Source of the DNA: Plasmodiophora brassicae
Lineage: Eukaryota; Endomyxa; Phytomyxea; Plasmodiophorida; Plasmodiophoridae
Length of the DNA: 64,000 nt
Assembly: GCA_039704465.1 (NCBI GenBank)
Contig: JASFAU010000001.1
Location: forward strand, 1,612,001-1,676,000
Reading direction: 5' to 3'
Part shown: positions 1-9,889 of the stretch, piece after piece
How positions within the stretch are numbered: position 1 is the first letter of the stretch
Layout: each line of letters begins with the position of its first letter
The notes under the pieces: generated by a model
What the model was told of the DNA's origin: nothing
The model's input: only the letters and a program-made list of their open reading frames with translations
The model's database searches: none
Program-made: the position numbers and the translations under genes

Positions 1-2354
1 CGTGATCTGGGCTGGCGTACTCACAGCACGTAATGCCGGATGCGTTCCTTCAGGTGCTAGGCATGGCAGAGAGCAGCGATAATGTGGCCAGGTTCAAATC
101 ATCACCGGTCCTTATTGACGACGTTACGATTAAGCGAGTCCGCACCATGCCGATCGGAAAGCAAGACTTCACCAACATCAACCGGGGCGAGGCTCCTGTT
201 CCGACGCGTGGCAAAGCTGATGCGTTGCGGAAGCAGACCCGCGTCCCGCGAGAGCGTGACGTGGTGGCCGGAAATGCGTCCGACGTTGCAATGTTCTGCT
301 TCGCTGAGCGCTACGTCGACGTCATGGAGCTTCGGCAAGAAATCAAAACCATATTCATGGTCCCGTTCAGCTCCGAACGCAAATGGATGGCAACCATCCA
401 TGGCGTTCCTGCCGCTGATCGCACAAACCGCACGTCTAAACACCTGTTAATCGTAAAGGGGGCCCTGGAACGAATGTAGGGCCGTTTGTCTGCTCCCTAG
501 TGGTCGTTTCTGAAGCTTCCATCCTATGCAGATTGCCCAAGTGCAAACTGGTCCTGAAGAAAGGCGCCGTCGTACCACTGACTCCAGATGCGATCGCCGA
601 GGTCGAATCAGCATGCGGGGACTTTGCCCGGCGTGGTGAACGTGTTCTCGTCATGGCCATGGCCACGCTGCCCGCCCAGCCAGACTCGTTCTCGTACACG
701 TTCGAGGAAGATGAAGCGGGAAACATCAAGTCCAACTTTACAATCGACAACCTGACCCTGATTTCCTGTCTGGCCCTTCACGACCCGCCGAAGGTTGATA
801 GTAGTGACGTCCTTCCTGTACGTGCTAACCGATGTGTTGCTGCGCAGGTCGGCGTAGCCGACGCCGTTCTCAAGTGTCAACGAGCAGGTATACGCGTGAT
901 CATGATTACCGGAGACCATCCGGCGACAGCCGAAGCCATTGCTCGGCATGTCAACATTATCAAGCATTACCACACTCGCGAAGAGATCGCCGCCATGAAC
1001 CTGGACGGGCAATCCGGCGACGTGGAGCTGGCGGGCGCAGCTGTCGTAACGGGAGCGGAGATGGAGTCGATGACCGATCAGCAATGGGACGAGCTGCTCT
1101 CTATGCATGAGATCGTGTTCGCGCGCACGTCGCCCATGAACAAGCTCGAAATCGTCACTCGCCTTCAGGCCAAGGGTGAAATCTGTGCCATGACAGGAGG
1201 GATGCATTCCGTCGGGTGTCGGCTCCACAGCCCTGCTGACTCTGATTTCTTAGATGGCGTCAATGACTCCCCTGCGCTTCGTCGAGCCGATATCGGAATC
1301 GCCATGGGTCTACGTGGCCACGACGTAGCACGTGACGCCGCCGACGTTGTCTTGGTCGACGACGATTTCTGCACTATCGTGAACGGTATCGAAGAGGGTA
1401 TCAGTGGTGCGACCGTTGCGAACCCGGTGGAACACTGAGCCTTCCACTCCAGGCCGACTCATCTTTGACAACCTCAGAAAGATCATCGCGTACACCTTGA
1501 CACATCTGGTAGCAGAAGTCGCCGCCATCGCAATCACGTTGCTCGCGGGGTTGCCGCCCGGCTTGAATTCCTTCATGATCCTGTCCATTGATCTGGGCAC
1601 CGAGGTTCTGCTTCCATTGCACGCTTCGTTTTACGTACGGGACCATTAACTGACATCCGCCCTGACCTACAGGTCTGTCCTTCTCTGTCACTCAGTTACG
1701 AGACTGCGGAAGACGCCATCATGCAACGACCACCGCGAGACGACAAAGTTGATAGACTCGTATCCATACCGTTGTTCCTGTACATGTATGTGTGGGCGGG
1801 AATCCCAGTCGCAATGCTCTCCATTGGGGCATACCTGCTGGTCTTTCAGTCTCACGGCGTATGTCCGATGTGGGCATGGTTCATTCAGCGGGCACTAACG
1901 TTCAGCTGCAATGCAGATTCCGTTGTCGGAACTGGTGCACACCAGCTATTTCCAGCCAGGATGTGGCCCATTGCTGATCGGATCGACAGTCTTTTCGGAA
2001 GCCGACCAACAGTACATCCTGTCCTCTGCTCAATCCGCGTTCCTGGGCACGATTGTCCTGTCGCAGTTCTGGCACATATTCCACGTGAAGACCAGGGTGA
2101 ACTCCATCTTCGAACACGGCGTCTTCAACAACCGGTTGATGAATGCAGGGGTTCTCGTTGAGCTTGGCTTGGTAATAGCCATTGTGTACGTGCCGTTCAT
2201 GAACAGCGCTTTCGGCACGGCGTACGGTGGGCAGACGGAGCTCTGGACGATGAACCTTGTATCTGCCGTCTACCTGACCGGGTTCAACGAGTTCCGAAAG
2301 TACATGCTTCGCAAAGACCTTACGAGCACATTCTCTCACTGGATGGGATGGTGA
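1..2354 (+). CDS. Na+/K+-type (IIC) P-type ATPase alpha subunit, 3' part
   Basis: Plasma-membrane cation pump, 5'-truncated by the window edge; the DKTGT phosphorylation site lies upstream. Visible in order: the nucleotide domain (GNASDVAMF; KGALER), LHDPPK, MITGDHPATAEAIA, FARTSPMNK, the hinge GVNDSPAL, then C-terminal membrane segments including IDLGTE. Exons read as 27-475, 532-793, 848-1199, 1254-1397, 1453-1604, 1673-1858 and 1917-2354, stop TGA. Introns are 54-68 bases; all are GT-AG except 1200-1253, which begins GG. The M5 glutamate (VAEVAA) and first M6 aspartate (IDLGT) of type IIC pumps are present, but the second M6 aspartate is Glu (GTE for GTD), which may change ion selectivity (inference). 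The family call is firm; Na+/K+ versus H+/K+ cannot be decided from this part. Confidence 0.9.
1200..1253 (+). other. GG...AG intron or 18-codon insert in the ATPase hinge motif
   Basis: The TGDGVNDSP hinge motif is interrupted after ACAGGAG by 54 bases that start GGATGC and end TTCTTAG. Removing them restores T-G-D-G-V-N-D exactly. The segment has a CTGAC-like branch point and the same length as neighbouring introns, but its donor is GG instead of GT. It is also a multiple of three with no stop, so it could be translated as an 18-residue insert that splits the conserved Gly-Asp. Confidence 0.65.
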
Positions 2355-3532
2355 CGAACCTCGTCAGCAAACCGACTTACCAATAAACAGGACCCAGATC
2401 AGTACTGTAGTTAGAGCACCTCTGACTGCAACAGCAATTACAACGCCCAGAGGTCAGAACCCAGTGGCGGAAATGAATACGCTCCTGAACCCCGGTGCCC
2501 TACGCCAGCAGCCAACGGCCAGATCAGCCTAAGTTCTTACACTTGTCGAATTGTGGAGCACGTGTGCCCGCTGGCCTGTGTCTGATCTCTAATGATCTTC
2601 GATTAACTTGGGTGGGCGTCCGGGCAAATGGGTCAGTCCTACCAGCGAATGACCATCAAGTGTGACACGGAACGGTACCTCTCGGGTGATGTCACGCTGG
2701 GTTGAGTCAACATTGAAAAGATACCATCCAGTGTACCGAAGAGACAGCCTTCCAATGGCTATTTGGATATGATGCCGAATTCCTCTCGGACCGGTAATTG
2801 CCTGTGCCCATCTTGTCGATGCATGGCCGTATTCCTGCCGAGCCCGCAAGCACGGCGAGGCTGCCTGGGCCAACTACGAACCGATTCGTCTAGCGAGCTG
2901 GCAATGTCAGGATGCGCCGGTGCGTTCACTCTAGAAGGGTTGCCCGTCGAGTCTGCCGACGACGTCGAACCCACCGGCCGTTTGTCATGCGTTTCCTGTT
3001 CCCGTTCGTTCTCCAGGCGGGTGCGTTCGTGCAGGCAGCCACCCACTCGGTAGAGACGCAGCTGACTTCGACGTCTACTTACGAACGGCCGGTGAGGATA
3101 ATGAAGCAAATTAACTTTACGCACACACGAAGCCCCATGGCCAGGTGGAGAGCCACCGTTGCACATTGTGCCAAACAGCGCCCGACATTGCTGAGAAGAG
3201 CACAGGTGCGGTTTTGTCGAAGAGCGACGATCCTCTACGCCTTGTGCACGAGCACGAGCACGAGAATAGGTACTATCAAATCGTTTTCCGTTGGTGCATA
3301 CCCACCTCATTGTTTCCCGGATCAGTGCATGATTTGCAAAGGCTTCACTGTAGGCCGCTGCAAGAGACCCGTCGAACTAAATGGTTCTGGCGAAGAGTCT
3401 GCTTTCGGGCTGACACATTGCACAGCATGGCAAACCGGGAAACAAAATTCATTACGGGACTGTCATGAACAAGACCAGGAGAGGGATAAGATCGGCGATA
3501 GGAAATGAGAAATGCATTGTGGTTGGTCTTAT
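2355..3532. other. Intergenic, no supported gene
   Basis: About 1.2 kb between the ATPase stop and the 3' end of the REEP5-like gene. Open frames on both strands (for example 2912-3508 plus, 2759-3310 minus) are Arg/Ser/Cys-rich, match no family I recognise and have no convincing splice structure. I see no tRNA, transposon end or tandem repeat here. Confidence 0.4.
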
Positions 3533-4195
3533 TCACTCGACTTTCTTGCCTTCCTTGGCGGCTGCCGTTGAACGTTGTACGTTGAGGTTGACCGTACTAG
3601 TGAAGGCTGGCAGGTGTGCCATAACAGGATCGATAAAGTTGACGAACACGATTTGGGCGCCCCGTGTTTGCGGAAGGAAGCTCCACACCAGGATGGCGAC
3701 CTTGAACAGGTGGTAGAATGGCAGCCAGCCGATGGTCAGATCCATAAACGATTCAACGACGCCGAAGAACGAGAAGACGACCCAGTAGGTTAGCCAGAAC
3801 CTAGGTACATCATGTCAACGAACACGATAAAACGCCACCGATTGAACCGAGGCATACGTGTCGTCATCCTTCTGGGGCGATTTCAGGGCCGTGAAGCTGG
3901 CATACAGCGGGTAGACGAAGCCAGCTAAATTGCTGAAAACGCATAATTAGATTCGGCAGACAGAGTTACGGAAGCGGCCGTACCAGACCGCACTGCTTCC
4001 GATGCCGAACAGAAGGAACAGGAACGCAAGGACGGCGGCGCCTCCAACGAGGTGCAACGGCTTGATCTTGGTCTGCTTCTCGATCTTCGTCAGCAGGTCG
4101 ACCTTGCCGAGGCGCGCATCCAGCGCCTTCAGCGTCGACAGCGAATCCGCTTTAACCGCCTCGAACTGGCGCGACGCGCCCTGCACGATCGACAT
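3533..4195 (-). CDS. REEP5/Yop1 (TB2/DP1/HVA22) ER membrane-shaping protein
   Basis: Reticulon-like hairpin protein that curves tubular ER membranes. Three exons on the minus strand. Exon 1 encodes an N-terminal amphipathic part and a hydrophobic hairpin (LVGGAAVLAFLFLLFGIG). A GTACGG...TTTTCAG intron of about 52 bases leads into exon 2 (NLAGFVYPLYASFTALKSPQ). A GTATGC...CCTAG intron leads into exon 3 (FWLTYWVVFSFFGVVES, then the PFYHLFKVAILVWSFLPQTRGA core). The order matches the TB2/DP1/HVA22 domain, including the LPQTxGA motif, and the length (roughly 180 residues) is normal. The short C-terminus ends AAAKEGKKVE. It is divergent from the zinc-finger gene, about 500 bases between start codons. 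The family is firm; the paralogue is not. Confidence 0.9.
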
Positions 4196-4692
4196 CCTGC
4201 GCGTACGTCGTCAGCCGGGGAAACGAAATCGTCCGCAGACCGCCGCGCGCGCACTCTCTCTCTCCCGCTCGGACTTGCCGACCTTGGTGCCCGCTGCTGC
4301 CACTCTCCGTCTCCCGCATGCCAGGGGCGCACCACCACCACCACCACCACCAGCACACGTTGCACACACACGCACACAGGGATACTGCTCAGCTCAATTG
4401 CTGTGCGGTGTCTACCGTACGCGGCGCTGCCGGCAACGCGTTAGGACGTGACGGATGTTCGATTAGGTAGTCTGCATCGCGCAGCGATTGGCTCGTTGTT
4501 GTTGCATCACCGGCAGTGACGCAACGGGGGCGACCGGTTTGCATCTCGCGGATTCAACGGGGCGTGCCGCTTTTGCATCTCGGTGAATCAACAGGACGGG
4601 GACCTGCACGTTTCGCGGCCAGCGTGACGTAACTGGGGGATGTTCGGATCATGCGTTTGCAATGTATCGTCCCTGCTGGGCCTGTGTGACTC
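4196..4692. promoter_or_regulatory. Divergent intergenic region with (CAC)n and CA-rich tract
   Basis: This 0.5 kb separates the divergent REEP5-like and C2H2 genes and presumably holds both promoters (inference). It contains a CAC trinucleotide run at about 4331-4352 followed by a CA-rich stretch to about 4378. These give artificial poly-His and poly-Trp frames that should not be annotated. No TATA-like box stands out. Confidence 0.4.
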
Positions 4693-5358
4693 ATGCTGCA
4701 GTGCCCATCAGCAGTGGAGCCGCCTCGCACGATATTGCACATTCGTCAATTATACGTCTTCCACGAACGGGGTTTGAGTAATCGTTCATATCAACTGGGT
4801 TCCATGCTCCCAAACCGGATGCCCATCGGCGTATACCAGTCCAGCCGATCCCCTATCGATATGAACCAGCGACGTCCGTCAGCGTTCAAGGTTGTTATTC
4901 CGCAGCCACGCCGTTACGCCCCACTGCCTGCATCACACGGGAACCATCAGGCACAGATGCCGGTGCCGGCCCACCTATATCATCCCTATCAACCTACAGT
5001 GCCGCACGCCCGCTACGCGACCACGACGATGGGGTCGCCTGTTTCCACCCACGAATCAACAACGGGAGCCACCGTGTTTCAAGTTCTGCATCAGCACCAA
5101 CAACAGCTGCAACAACAGCAGCAGCAGCAGCAGCAGCAACATCAGCAGCAAGGTCTCATGCCGCCGTTTCCAGATGCTGAATTTATATGCCGGATCTGCA
5201 ATACGTCATTCTCGAGGAAGTACAACCTCGACCGCCACAACCTGATTCATTTGAGTGAACGCCACTCGTTCGCGTGCGATCAGTGTCCGTGCTCGTTCAC
5301 GCTCAAGCATAACCTGCTACGCCATATTCGCATCAAACACAAGCCACAGCAGGCCTAA
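4693..5358 (+). CDS. Two-finger C2H2 zinc-finger protein with polyglutamine
   Basis: Putative nuclear DNA-binding protein of up to 221 residues. The N-terminal two thirds are low-complexity (Pro, His, Arg, Gln). A CAG-based glutamine tract interrupted by His and Leu lies at about residues 135-154 (5095-5155). Two tandem classical fingers close the protein: CRICNTSFSRKYNLDRHNLIH, the usual C-x2-C-x12-H-x3-4-H, then CDQCPCSFTLKHNLLRHIRIKH. The linker LSERHSFA is longer and less regular than TGEKP. Met codons at 4693, 4804 and 4861 are possible starts; I took the first. No intron is needed. Two fingers can bind DNA but no target can be predicted. Confidence 0.8.
   Translation: MLQCPSAVEPPRTILHIRQLYVFHERGLSNRSYQLGSMLPNRMPIGVYQSSRSPIDMNQRRPSAFKVVIPQPRRYAPLPASHGNHQAQMPVPAHLYHPYQPTVPHARYATTTMGSPVSTHESTTGATVFQVLHQHQQQLQQQQQQQQQQHQQQGLMPPFPDAEFICRICNTSFSRKYNLDRHNLIHLSERHSFACDQCPCSFTLKHNLLRHIRIKHKPQQA
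5088..5155 (+). repeat. CAG/CAA glutamine-coding microsatellite
   Basis: A run of CAG and CAA codons inside the zinc-finger gene, with a few CAT and CTG interruptions. The longest uninterrupted CAG stretch is about eight codons (around 5117-5139). The mixed codons suggest some stabilisation, but the tract is a candidate for length polymorphism. Confidence 0.8.
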
Positions 5359-5451
5359 AATACCATCGACGTATACTTTCGGCATCATACTTTCGGCATC
5401 ATTCATCGGCGCCCAACCCTGAGATATATTCTATAAAGCGGACGATACAGA

Positions 5452-7149
5452 CTACGGTTGCTCAGTGTCGGTGTCGGCACCAACGCCCGCGGTTGCCACC
5501 GGATGGTACCGGGATGGGTCACGAGGTAGACCCAGGCGGCTGTAGAATCCATGGCGAATGTCATGCGACCGGCGCCTGAGAAGCAGCGTTCCCGATTTGC
5601 GAGTAAGCGTACATGCAGGGGGCTCTAGGGCACCAGGGATCATCTGGATATCTTCTTCCTCGGCGCCAGACGGTTGCCTTGACGACGCCCACCGGTATAT
5701 CGACAGCCCAAGGAGAATAACGAACAATCCAATAACGGCGTACAGGGAAAAGGGTTGGCCGCCACCGGGCATAAACGGCAATGCGAAAACCACCTGTATG
5801 ATTGGCTAACGAAGAAGCCATTAGACCACAAAAGACGCGCATTGCACATCCATGTCTTACCAATCGCAGAGTCATCCTACACATTGAGCAATAATCAGTC
5901 GTCCGTCAATGACCTGTCGAGGGGAACCCAAGCCGAAACGTACGCGAAGTACATGAGGGCCGCAGACCCGTGCTTGATAACCAGCATGATGCTGATATTG
6001 TACAGCAGGTTGAAGGCAATGTATGCCGACAGCGGGATCCACGCCCCAGCGCAGGAATCGGGGATCGCGTTCGTGGCGCTCGCAAGAACGGTGTTAACAC
6101 CGCACATGCATTTGGCACCGTTCCATATCGCCATGGGTATATCCTGCAGAGGGACCGCAGCGGGGCCGAGTAATTTAACGGAGTTAACCGGTGCGACCAC
6201 AAGGCCAAACGCGACCTGCCAGACGGCGACCCAGTATTGCAGGTAATTGACATCAAGCTCCGCGTCGTCGAACGCGATCTCCTTGAACACTGATGAAAAC
6301 GCCTGCGGAATGACACTAAGCAGGAATATGATGTTGAACACAAAGTTGTTCTTGGTATCGGACGGTTGCAGCGCCTGCGGGACGAGCACGACGCACACGC
6401 CAGCGACGATTATGAACGCACCGCAATACTGCAAACGGGAATACCGGGTGCGGAGAACAATAACGGAAAGGATCAGCGTCGTCGGAATCAAGGCCTGCCG
6501 CATTAAGTAGCCGTCAGTATGAACGTTAGTCGGTGAACGCCTGGCGCCCTACCTGCATCAATAGAGCTTGAAGGCTGCCGCTCGTCATGATTCCTCCGAA
6601 CGTCATCAGTATTCCGGCCATGGAGTCAAGCGCGCCCATAACGAAGAACTTCGATTTCGGGAAGGCACGCATTTCAGGCGTGATGTCTTTGGAAAGCAGG
6701 ACCAGGGCACCAAACACAGGGATGTACACGACTGGCCCAGAAACGTCATTACCCCACTGTCAGTGCTGTGACAACGGACCCACGTACGGGACGTAATTTG
6801 GCTGATGAACAATGCATAATTGTGGAACTTGTCAATCATCAGCTTGAAGAAGGTCGAATTCCCTGGGCATGCACCGGTTAAATCGCAGCACGGCTACGTA
6901 CATACGTACGGGATCGTTATTCGACCCACCAACTGAGGACACGAGCAGCAGGGCAGTAGACAGCGTCAGCAGCCAGGACTGCCGAGATGGTGTCGGCCCG
7001 GGCGACTGTGACGCGTCGGCCTCGGGCTTGTTGTCATCGTCACGCGGCCGAACCATCGCCGGCGCAACTCGGTCACGATGACTGCGTGACCGTGTCTTTT
7101 GCACGGCCGGCGCCCGCAACAGCCGACGCGCATCGGGCGAAGTCGCCAC
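5452..7149 (-). CDS. CRT-like (chloroquine-resistance-transporter-like) DMT transporter
   Basis: Ten-helix transporter of the drug/metabolite superfamily, CRT-like family; members export amino acids, peptides or thiols across vacuole or plastid membranes. Recognisable segments in order: a basic, proline-rich cytosolic N-terminus; helix 1 (WLLTLSTALLLVSSVGG); FHNYALFISQITS; YIPVFGALVLLS; MGALDSMAGILMTFGG, QALLMQALIPTTLILS and LQYCGAFIIVAGVCVVL, which match the family core; the Cys-containing lumenal loop (CMCGVNTVL...PDSCAGAW); and the last helices (LPFMPGGGQPF, AVIGLFVILLGLSIYRW). At least six exons. Clear introns: 6730-6785 region, 6504-6560 region, 5877-5943 and 5794-5860; the last two flank a 16-base exon. 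The first junction (about 6835-6910) has several possible GT donors and remains unresolved. The substrate is unknown. Confidence 0.82.
5861..5876 (-). other. 16-base microexon of the CRT-like gene
   Basis: On the minus strand the exon upstream ends at ...TTCGC before GTACGTTT. The next supported exon is only 16 bases and begins GATGACTC. A GTAAGACATGG...CATACAG intron then leads to GTGGTTTTCGC. Joined, these read YFA-MTLRL-VVFALPF, which keeps the frame into the final transmembrane segments. Both flanking introns are 67 bases. Confidence 0.7.
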
Positions 7150-7504
7150 GTACGGCCCCCTGGCCTACCGTGTATTCAAACGGTGAGAATGGGCAGACCT
7201 ACACAGGCACCCTGGAGACCTGTACTGCCGAAATGAACGCTGACGCGTTTGCATTGACCGGGGTGGTCAACGATACGGGGAGGGTATAGGTCTCGGCGAC
7301 TTCTGCCCCCCCCCCCCCCATCTACGTAGGCATGTCCCCCGAGGGAGGTCGGATCTGGGCCCACCACCGTGCAAGATCTAGAACCAGTCGGAGAAGTCTG
7401 GAACCTGTTCGGATGCGATTCTGGAACCGAAACGTGTGGCAGGCAGCACTTTTTTTCGGCGGGCGCGTCGCCGGCCGCTTGTCACGGTGTTGGTTCGAGA
7501 AAAT
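7150..7504. other. Intergenic with a 14-base C homopolymer
   Basis: Divergent spacer between the CRT-like gene (-) and the thioredoxin-fold gene (+). It contains an uninterrupted C14 run at 7306-7319. Otherwise no repeat or motif was recognised; both promoters presumably lie here (inference). Confidence 0.5.
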
Positions 7505-8222
7505 ATGGTTCCGTCGGCCATCGTCGCCGTCGTCACGGCTCTGGCCGCTGGACGGATCCTGGCTGGCCCGATCGTTGACATCACGAAGGATAATTATGAG
7601 GAGCACATGAGGTCCGGCGATTGGCTCTTGAAATTGTACAGTTATGCAACGTTGGTGCCCGCCGTCCTCGTTGCTGATGACAGCGGTGCACTGATAGTTA
7701 CTCCCCATATTGCCATGTCTGCGTCAGTACCCAGCCGATCTGGGAGAAGGCTGTCGCTCAGATCACCGATGCCTCCATGAAATTCGGTGCTGTTGACTGC
7801 ACAAAGGAAACCGGTGCGTCCCATTCGCCTGCGTTTCCGCCTTCGCTGCTGATAGGACACAGAGCTGGCCAAGCTATACAAGATCGGCGTGTACCCCACC
7901 ATCATTCGACTGTCTGGCGGCCAGGCGTTTTCGTTCGACGGCGATCCCCGCGTCGACCAGGCCATCGTCGATTTCGCCAATGCGAACTGGAAATCCAAGC
8001 AACCGCTAGGCAATGCCCCCAGGTATCCCCACACGCCGTCTGCCACCGAATCCGTACCCACGCTCGCCACCCAGGATCGGCGGCGACGCCCTGCAGACTC
8101 CACCGGACGGGTCATCCGCTCCCGTCTTCCTCATTGTCATCTTCGCGCTCGCGTCGATGGCCACGCTCGTCGCATTCGCCGTCCGCCTCCTGCCCAGAAA
8201 GACGGCCGCACTGCTCGACTAA
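7505..8222 (+). CDS. TMX-like thioredoxin-domain membrane protein (two frame breaks)
   Basis: PDI-family protein: signal peptide (MVPSAIVAVVTALAAG), one thioredoxin fold, and a C-terminal membrane anchor (APVFLIVIFALASMATLVAF) before a short basic tail. Exons 7505-7669, 7728-7813 and 7863-8222, introns 58 and 49 bases. The fold is clear: WLLKLYSYAT, then WCPPSS-TQPIWEKAV, FGAVDCTK, ELAKLYKIGVYPTIIRL with the cis-Pro. Two single-base frame breaks are needed. One is at TT 7652-7653, just before the active site. The other is at the C run 8016-8020, before the Pro-rich linker and anchor. With them repaired, the active site is C-P-P-S, lacking the resolving Cys, so the protein may be an isomerase or chaperone rather than a dithiol oxidase. 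Sequence error or a decaying gene are both possible. Confidence 0.65.
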
Positions 8223-8498
8223 TAGGTACTAGCAGTACAGTCCTACTACGGTAGTAGACCTAAAAAATACACGCTCCACCTCGCTGGTCGCTCCCCATAG
8301 CTGCACGCCCAACGCTTTTGGCTGTAGGCGCGTTCGTCACTACAAACCCGTACGTGGTCGGATCCGGCATGGGCTGTCGGATCTGGCTTTGATAACTACA
8401 ATATTGACTAATGAGGGCTGCACGGCCGGGTTTGTTGACTGCAGCTGCCGTAACTGTCGTTGCGGGGACCGGGCGCGCAGGGTACCTACTGTGTTGGG

Positions 8499-9629
8499 AT
8501 GGCGCTCTCGGTCGTGTCGCGCGTGAAGTGTTTCGGCGGGGCGGTCGTGAAGTACAGCCATGAGTCGACGTCGACGGGGACGACCATGCGGGTGAACGTG
8601 TTCCTGCCCGGGTCGGCCAGCGCCAGGTCACCGGTCCCGGCGCTGTACTTCCTGTCGGGGCTAACCTGCACCGAGGATAACTTCATGGAGAAAGCGGGGG
8701 CGCAGCGCGTTGCCCAGGAGCTCGGTAGGCGTCGACGCGATTGCCCAACGGGTGTTAGCCTGGCTGACGAGCGCAGGCATTGCTATTATTTGCCCGGATA
8801 CGAGCCCTCGGGGAGCGAACGTTCCCGGTGAATCCGATTCCTGGGACCTAGGTGTCGGCGCCGGCTTCTACGTCGATGCCGTCCAGGTCCCTACATCTCA
8901 AATCGTTCATGACTCGGTTTCCGATACGCGTGTATTCAGGAACCGTGGTCGAAGGCCTACAGAATGTATACGTACGTGACGAAGGAGCTCCCCCAGTTGC
9001 TGGAGAGCGAGCTTCCCGAACTGAAGTCGGACTGTCGATCCGGTATGATGGTGCTGATTCCATATGATGATTTTGAAGTAACTGGTCGATCGAACACAGT
9101 GATGGGGCACAGCATGGGCGGACACGGCGCTCTGATCTGCTATCTGAGGAACCCGGGAGTGTACAAGGTGTACAACGTTACGCGTGCCTCTTTCTTTGTG
9201 CTGACGACGCGATGCAGTCCGTGTCAGCGTTTGCACCCATTAGCCATCCAATGGCCTGTCCTTGGGGCACTAAGGCATTTGCTGCTTACCTGGGGTCTGA
9301 CCAAGAAACGTGGAAGCAGTACGACGCTACTTGCTTGATTGCAGAACATCGAAATGTAGAGGGCGCACGTATTCTCATCGACCAGGTACACTGGACGTCT
9401 ACATAATGTTTCCTTCATGCAGAAACGTGTATGGGTTTGATAGGGTCTTGACGACAAGTTCTTGGCGAGCCAGCTTCTCTTGGACAACCTCGAGGCCGCC
9501 TCCAAATCGTCTGGCCTCTCCATCACGATCCGCCGTCATGACGGTTACGACCATTCGTACTACTTCGTGAGCACCTTCATCGAGGATCACATTCGTCACC
9601 ACGCCAAGTTCCTTCTGCATGGAGCTTAA
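8499..9629 (+). CDS. S-formylglutathione hydrolase (esterase D)
   Basis: Cytosolic alpha/beta-hydrolase that splits S-formylglutathione to formate and glutathione, the second step of glutathione-dependent formaldehyde detoxification. Motifs along the protein: [17 protein letters not shown] (oxyanion region), [14 protein letters not shown], the nucleophile elbow [10 protein letters not shown] (Ser), LDDKFL (catalytic Asp region) and YDHSYYF (catalytic His). About 280 residues, the usual length. Six exons; introns are 50-62 bases, for example GTAGGCG...GAGCGCAG and GTACACTGG...TTTGATAG just before GLDDKFL. The Met at 8499 is preferred to the one at 8460 because family homology begins right after it. 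The gene is complete and intact. Confidence 0.95.
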
Positions 9630-9889
9630 CCATGAAACAGACAAGGTCGTTTTCGACAGGCCAATGGCGCTTGTCACATGGCAATCGACCCAATGAACAT
9701 TCGCGACATTCGGCCGCTTTTCTGTTGAGAACCCAGGAATAGGTACGCCACGTCGGCAGTGACGTGCGCCCGTTCGTACCAAGATATTTCCGGTGTTACG
9801 AGATACCACTATGCCTGTCAACGAATCGCATTTCGTGCGCATGGCTATGCAGGAGACCTGACTTGGTGGCAAGCCAACTGCTGCAAGAC

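Noticed and set aside
80..110. tRNA T-loop-like GGTTCAAATC
   Set aside because: Inside ATPase coding sequence, with no cloverleaf partners.
2759..3508. Opposite-strand Arg/Ser-rich frames of about 190 residues
   Set aside because: Mutually antisense, compositionally biased, no homology or splice support.
4129..4377. Minus-strand frames with poly-Trp/poly-Val and plus-strand poly-His frames
   Set aside because: They come from the CAC trinucleotide run; no family resemblance, and they overlap REEP5 exon 1.
6835..6885. Non-GT/AG intron at the first CRT-like junction
   Set aside because: Several canonical GTACGT/GTATGT donors lie just upstream and pair with CTTCAAG, so an unusual splice site is not required.
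7642..8115. 157-residue minus-strand frame
   Set aside because: Antisense to the thioredoxin-fold gene, whose splice sites and motifs are convincing.
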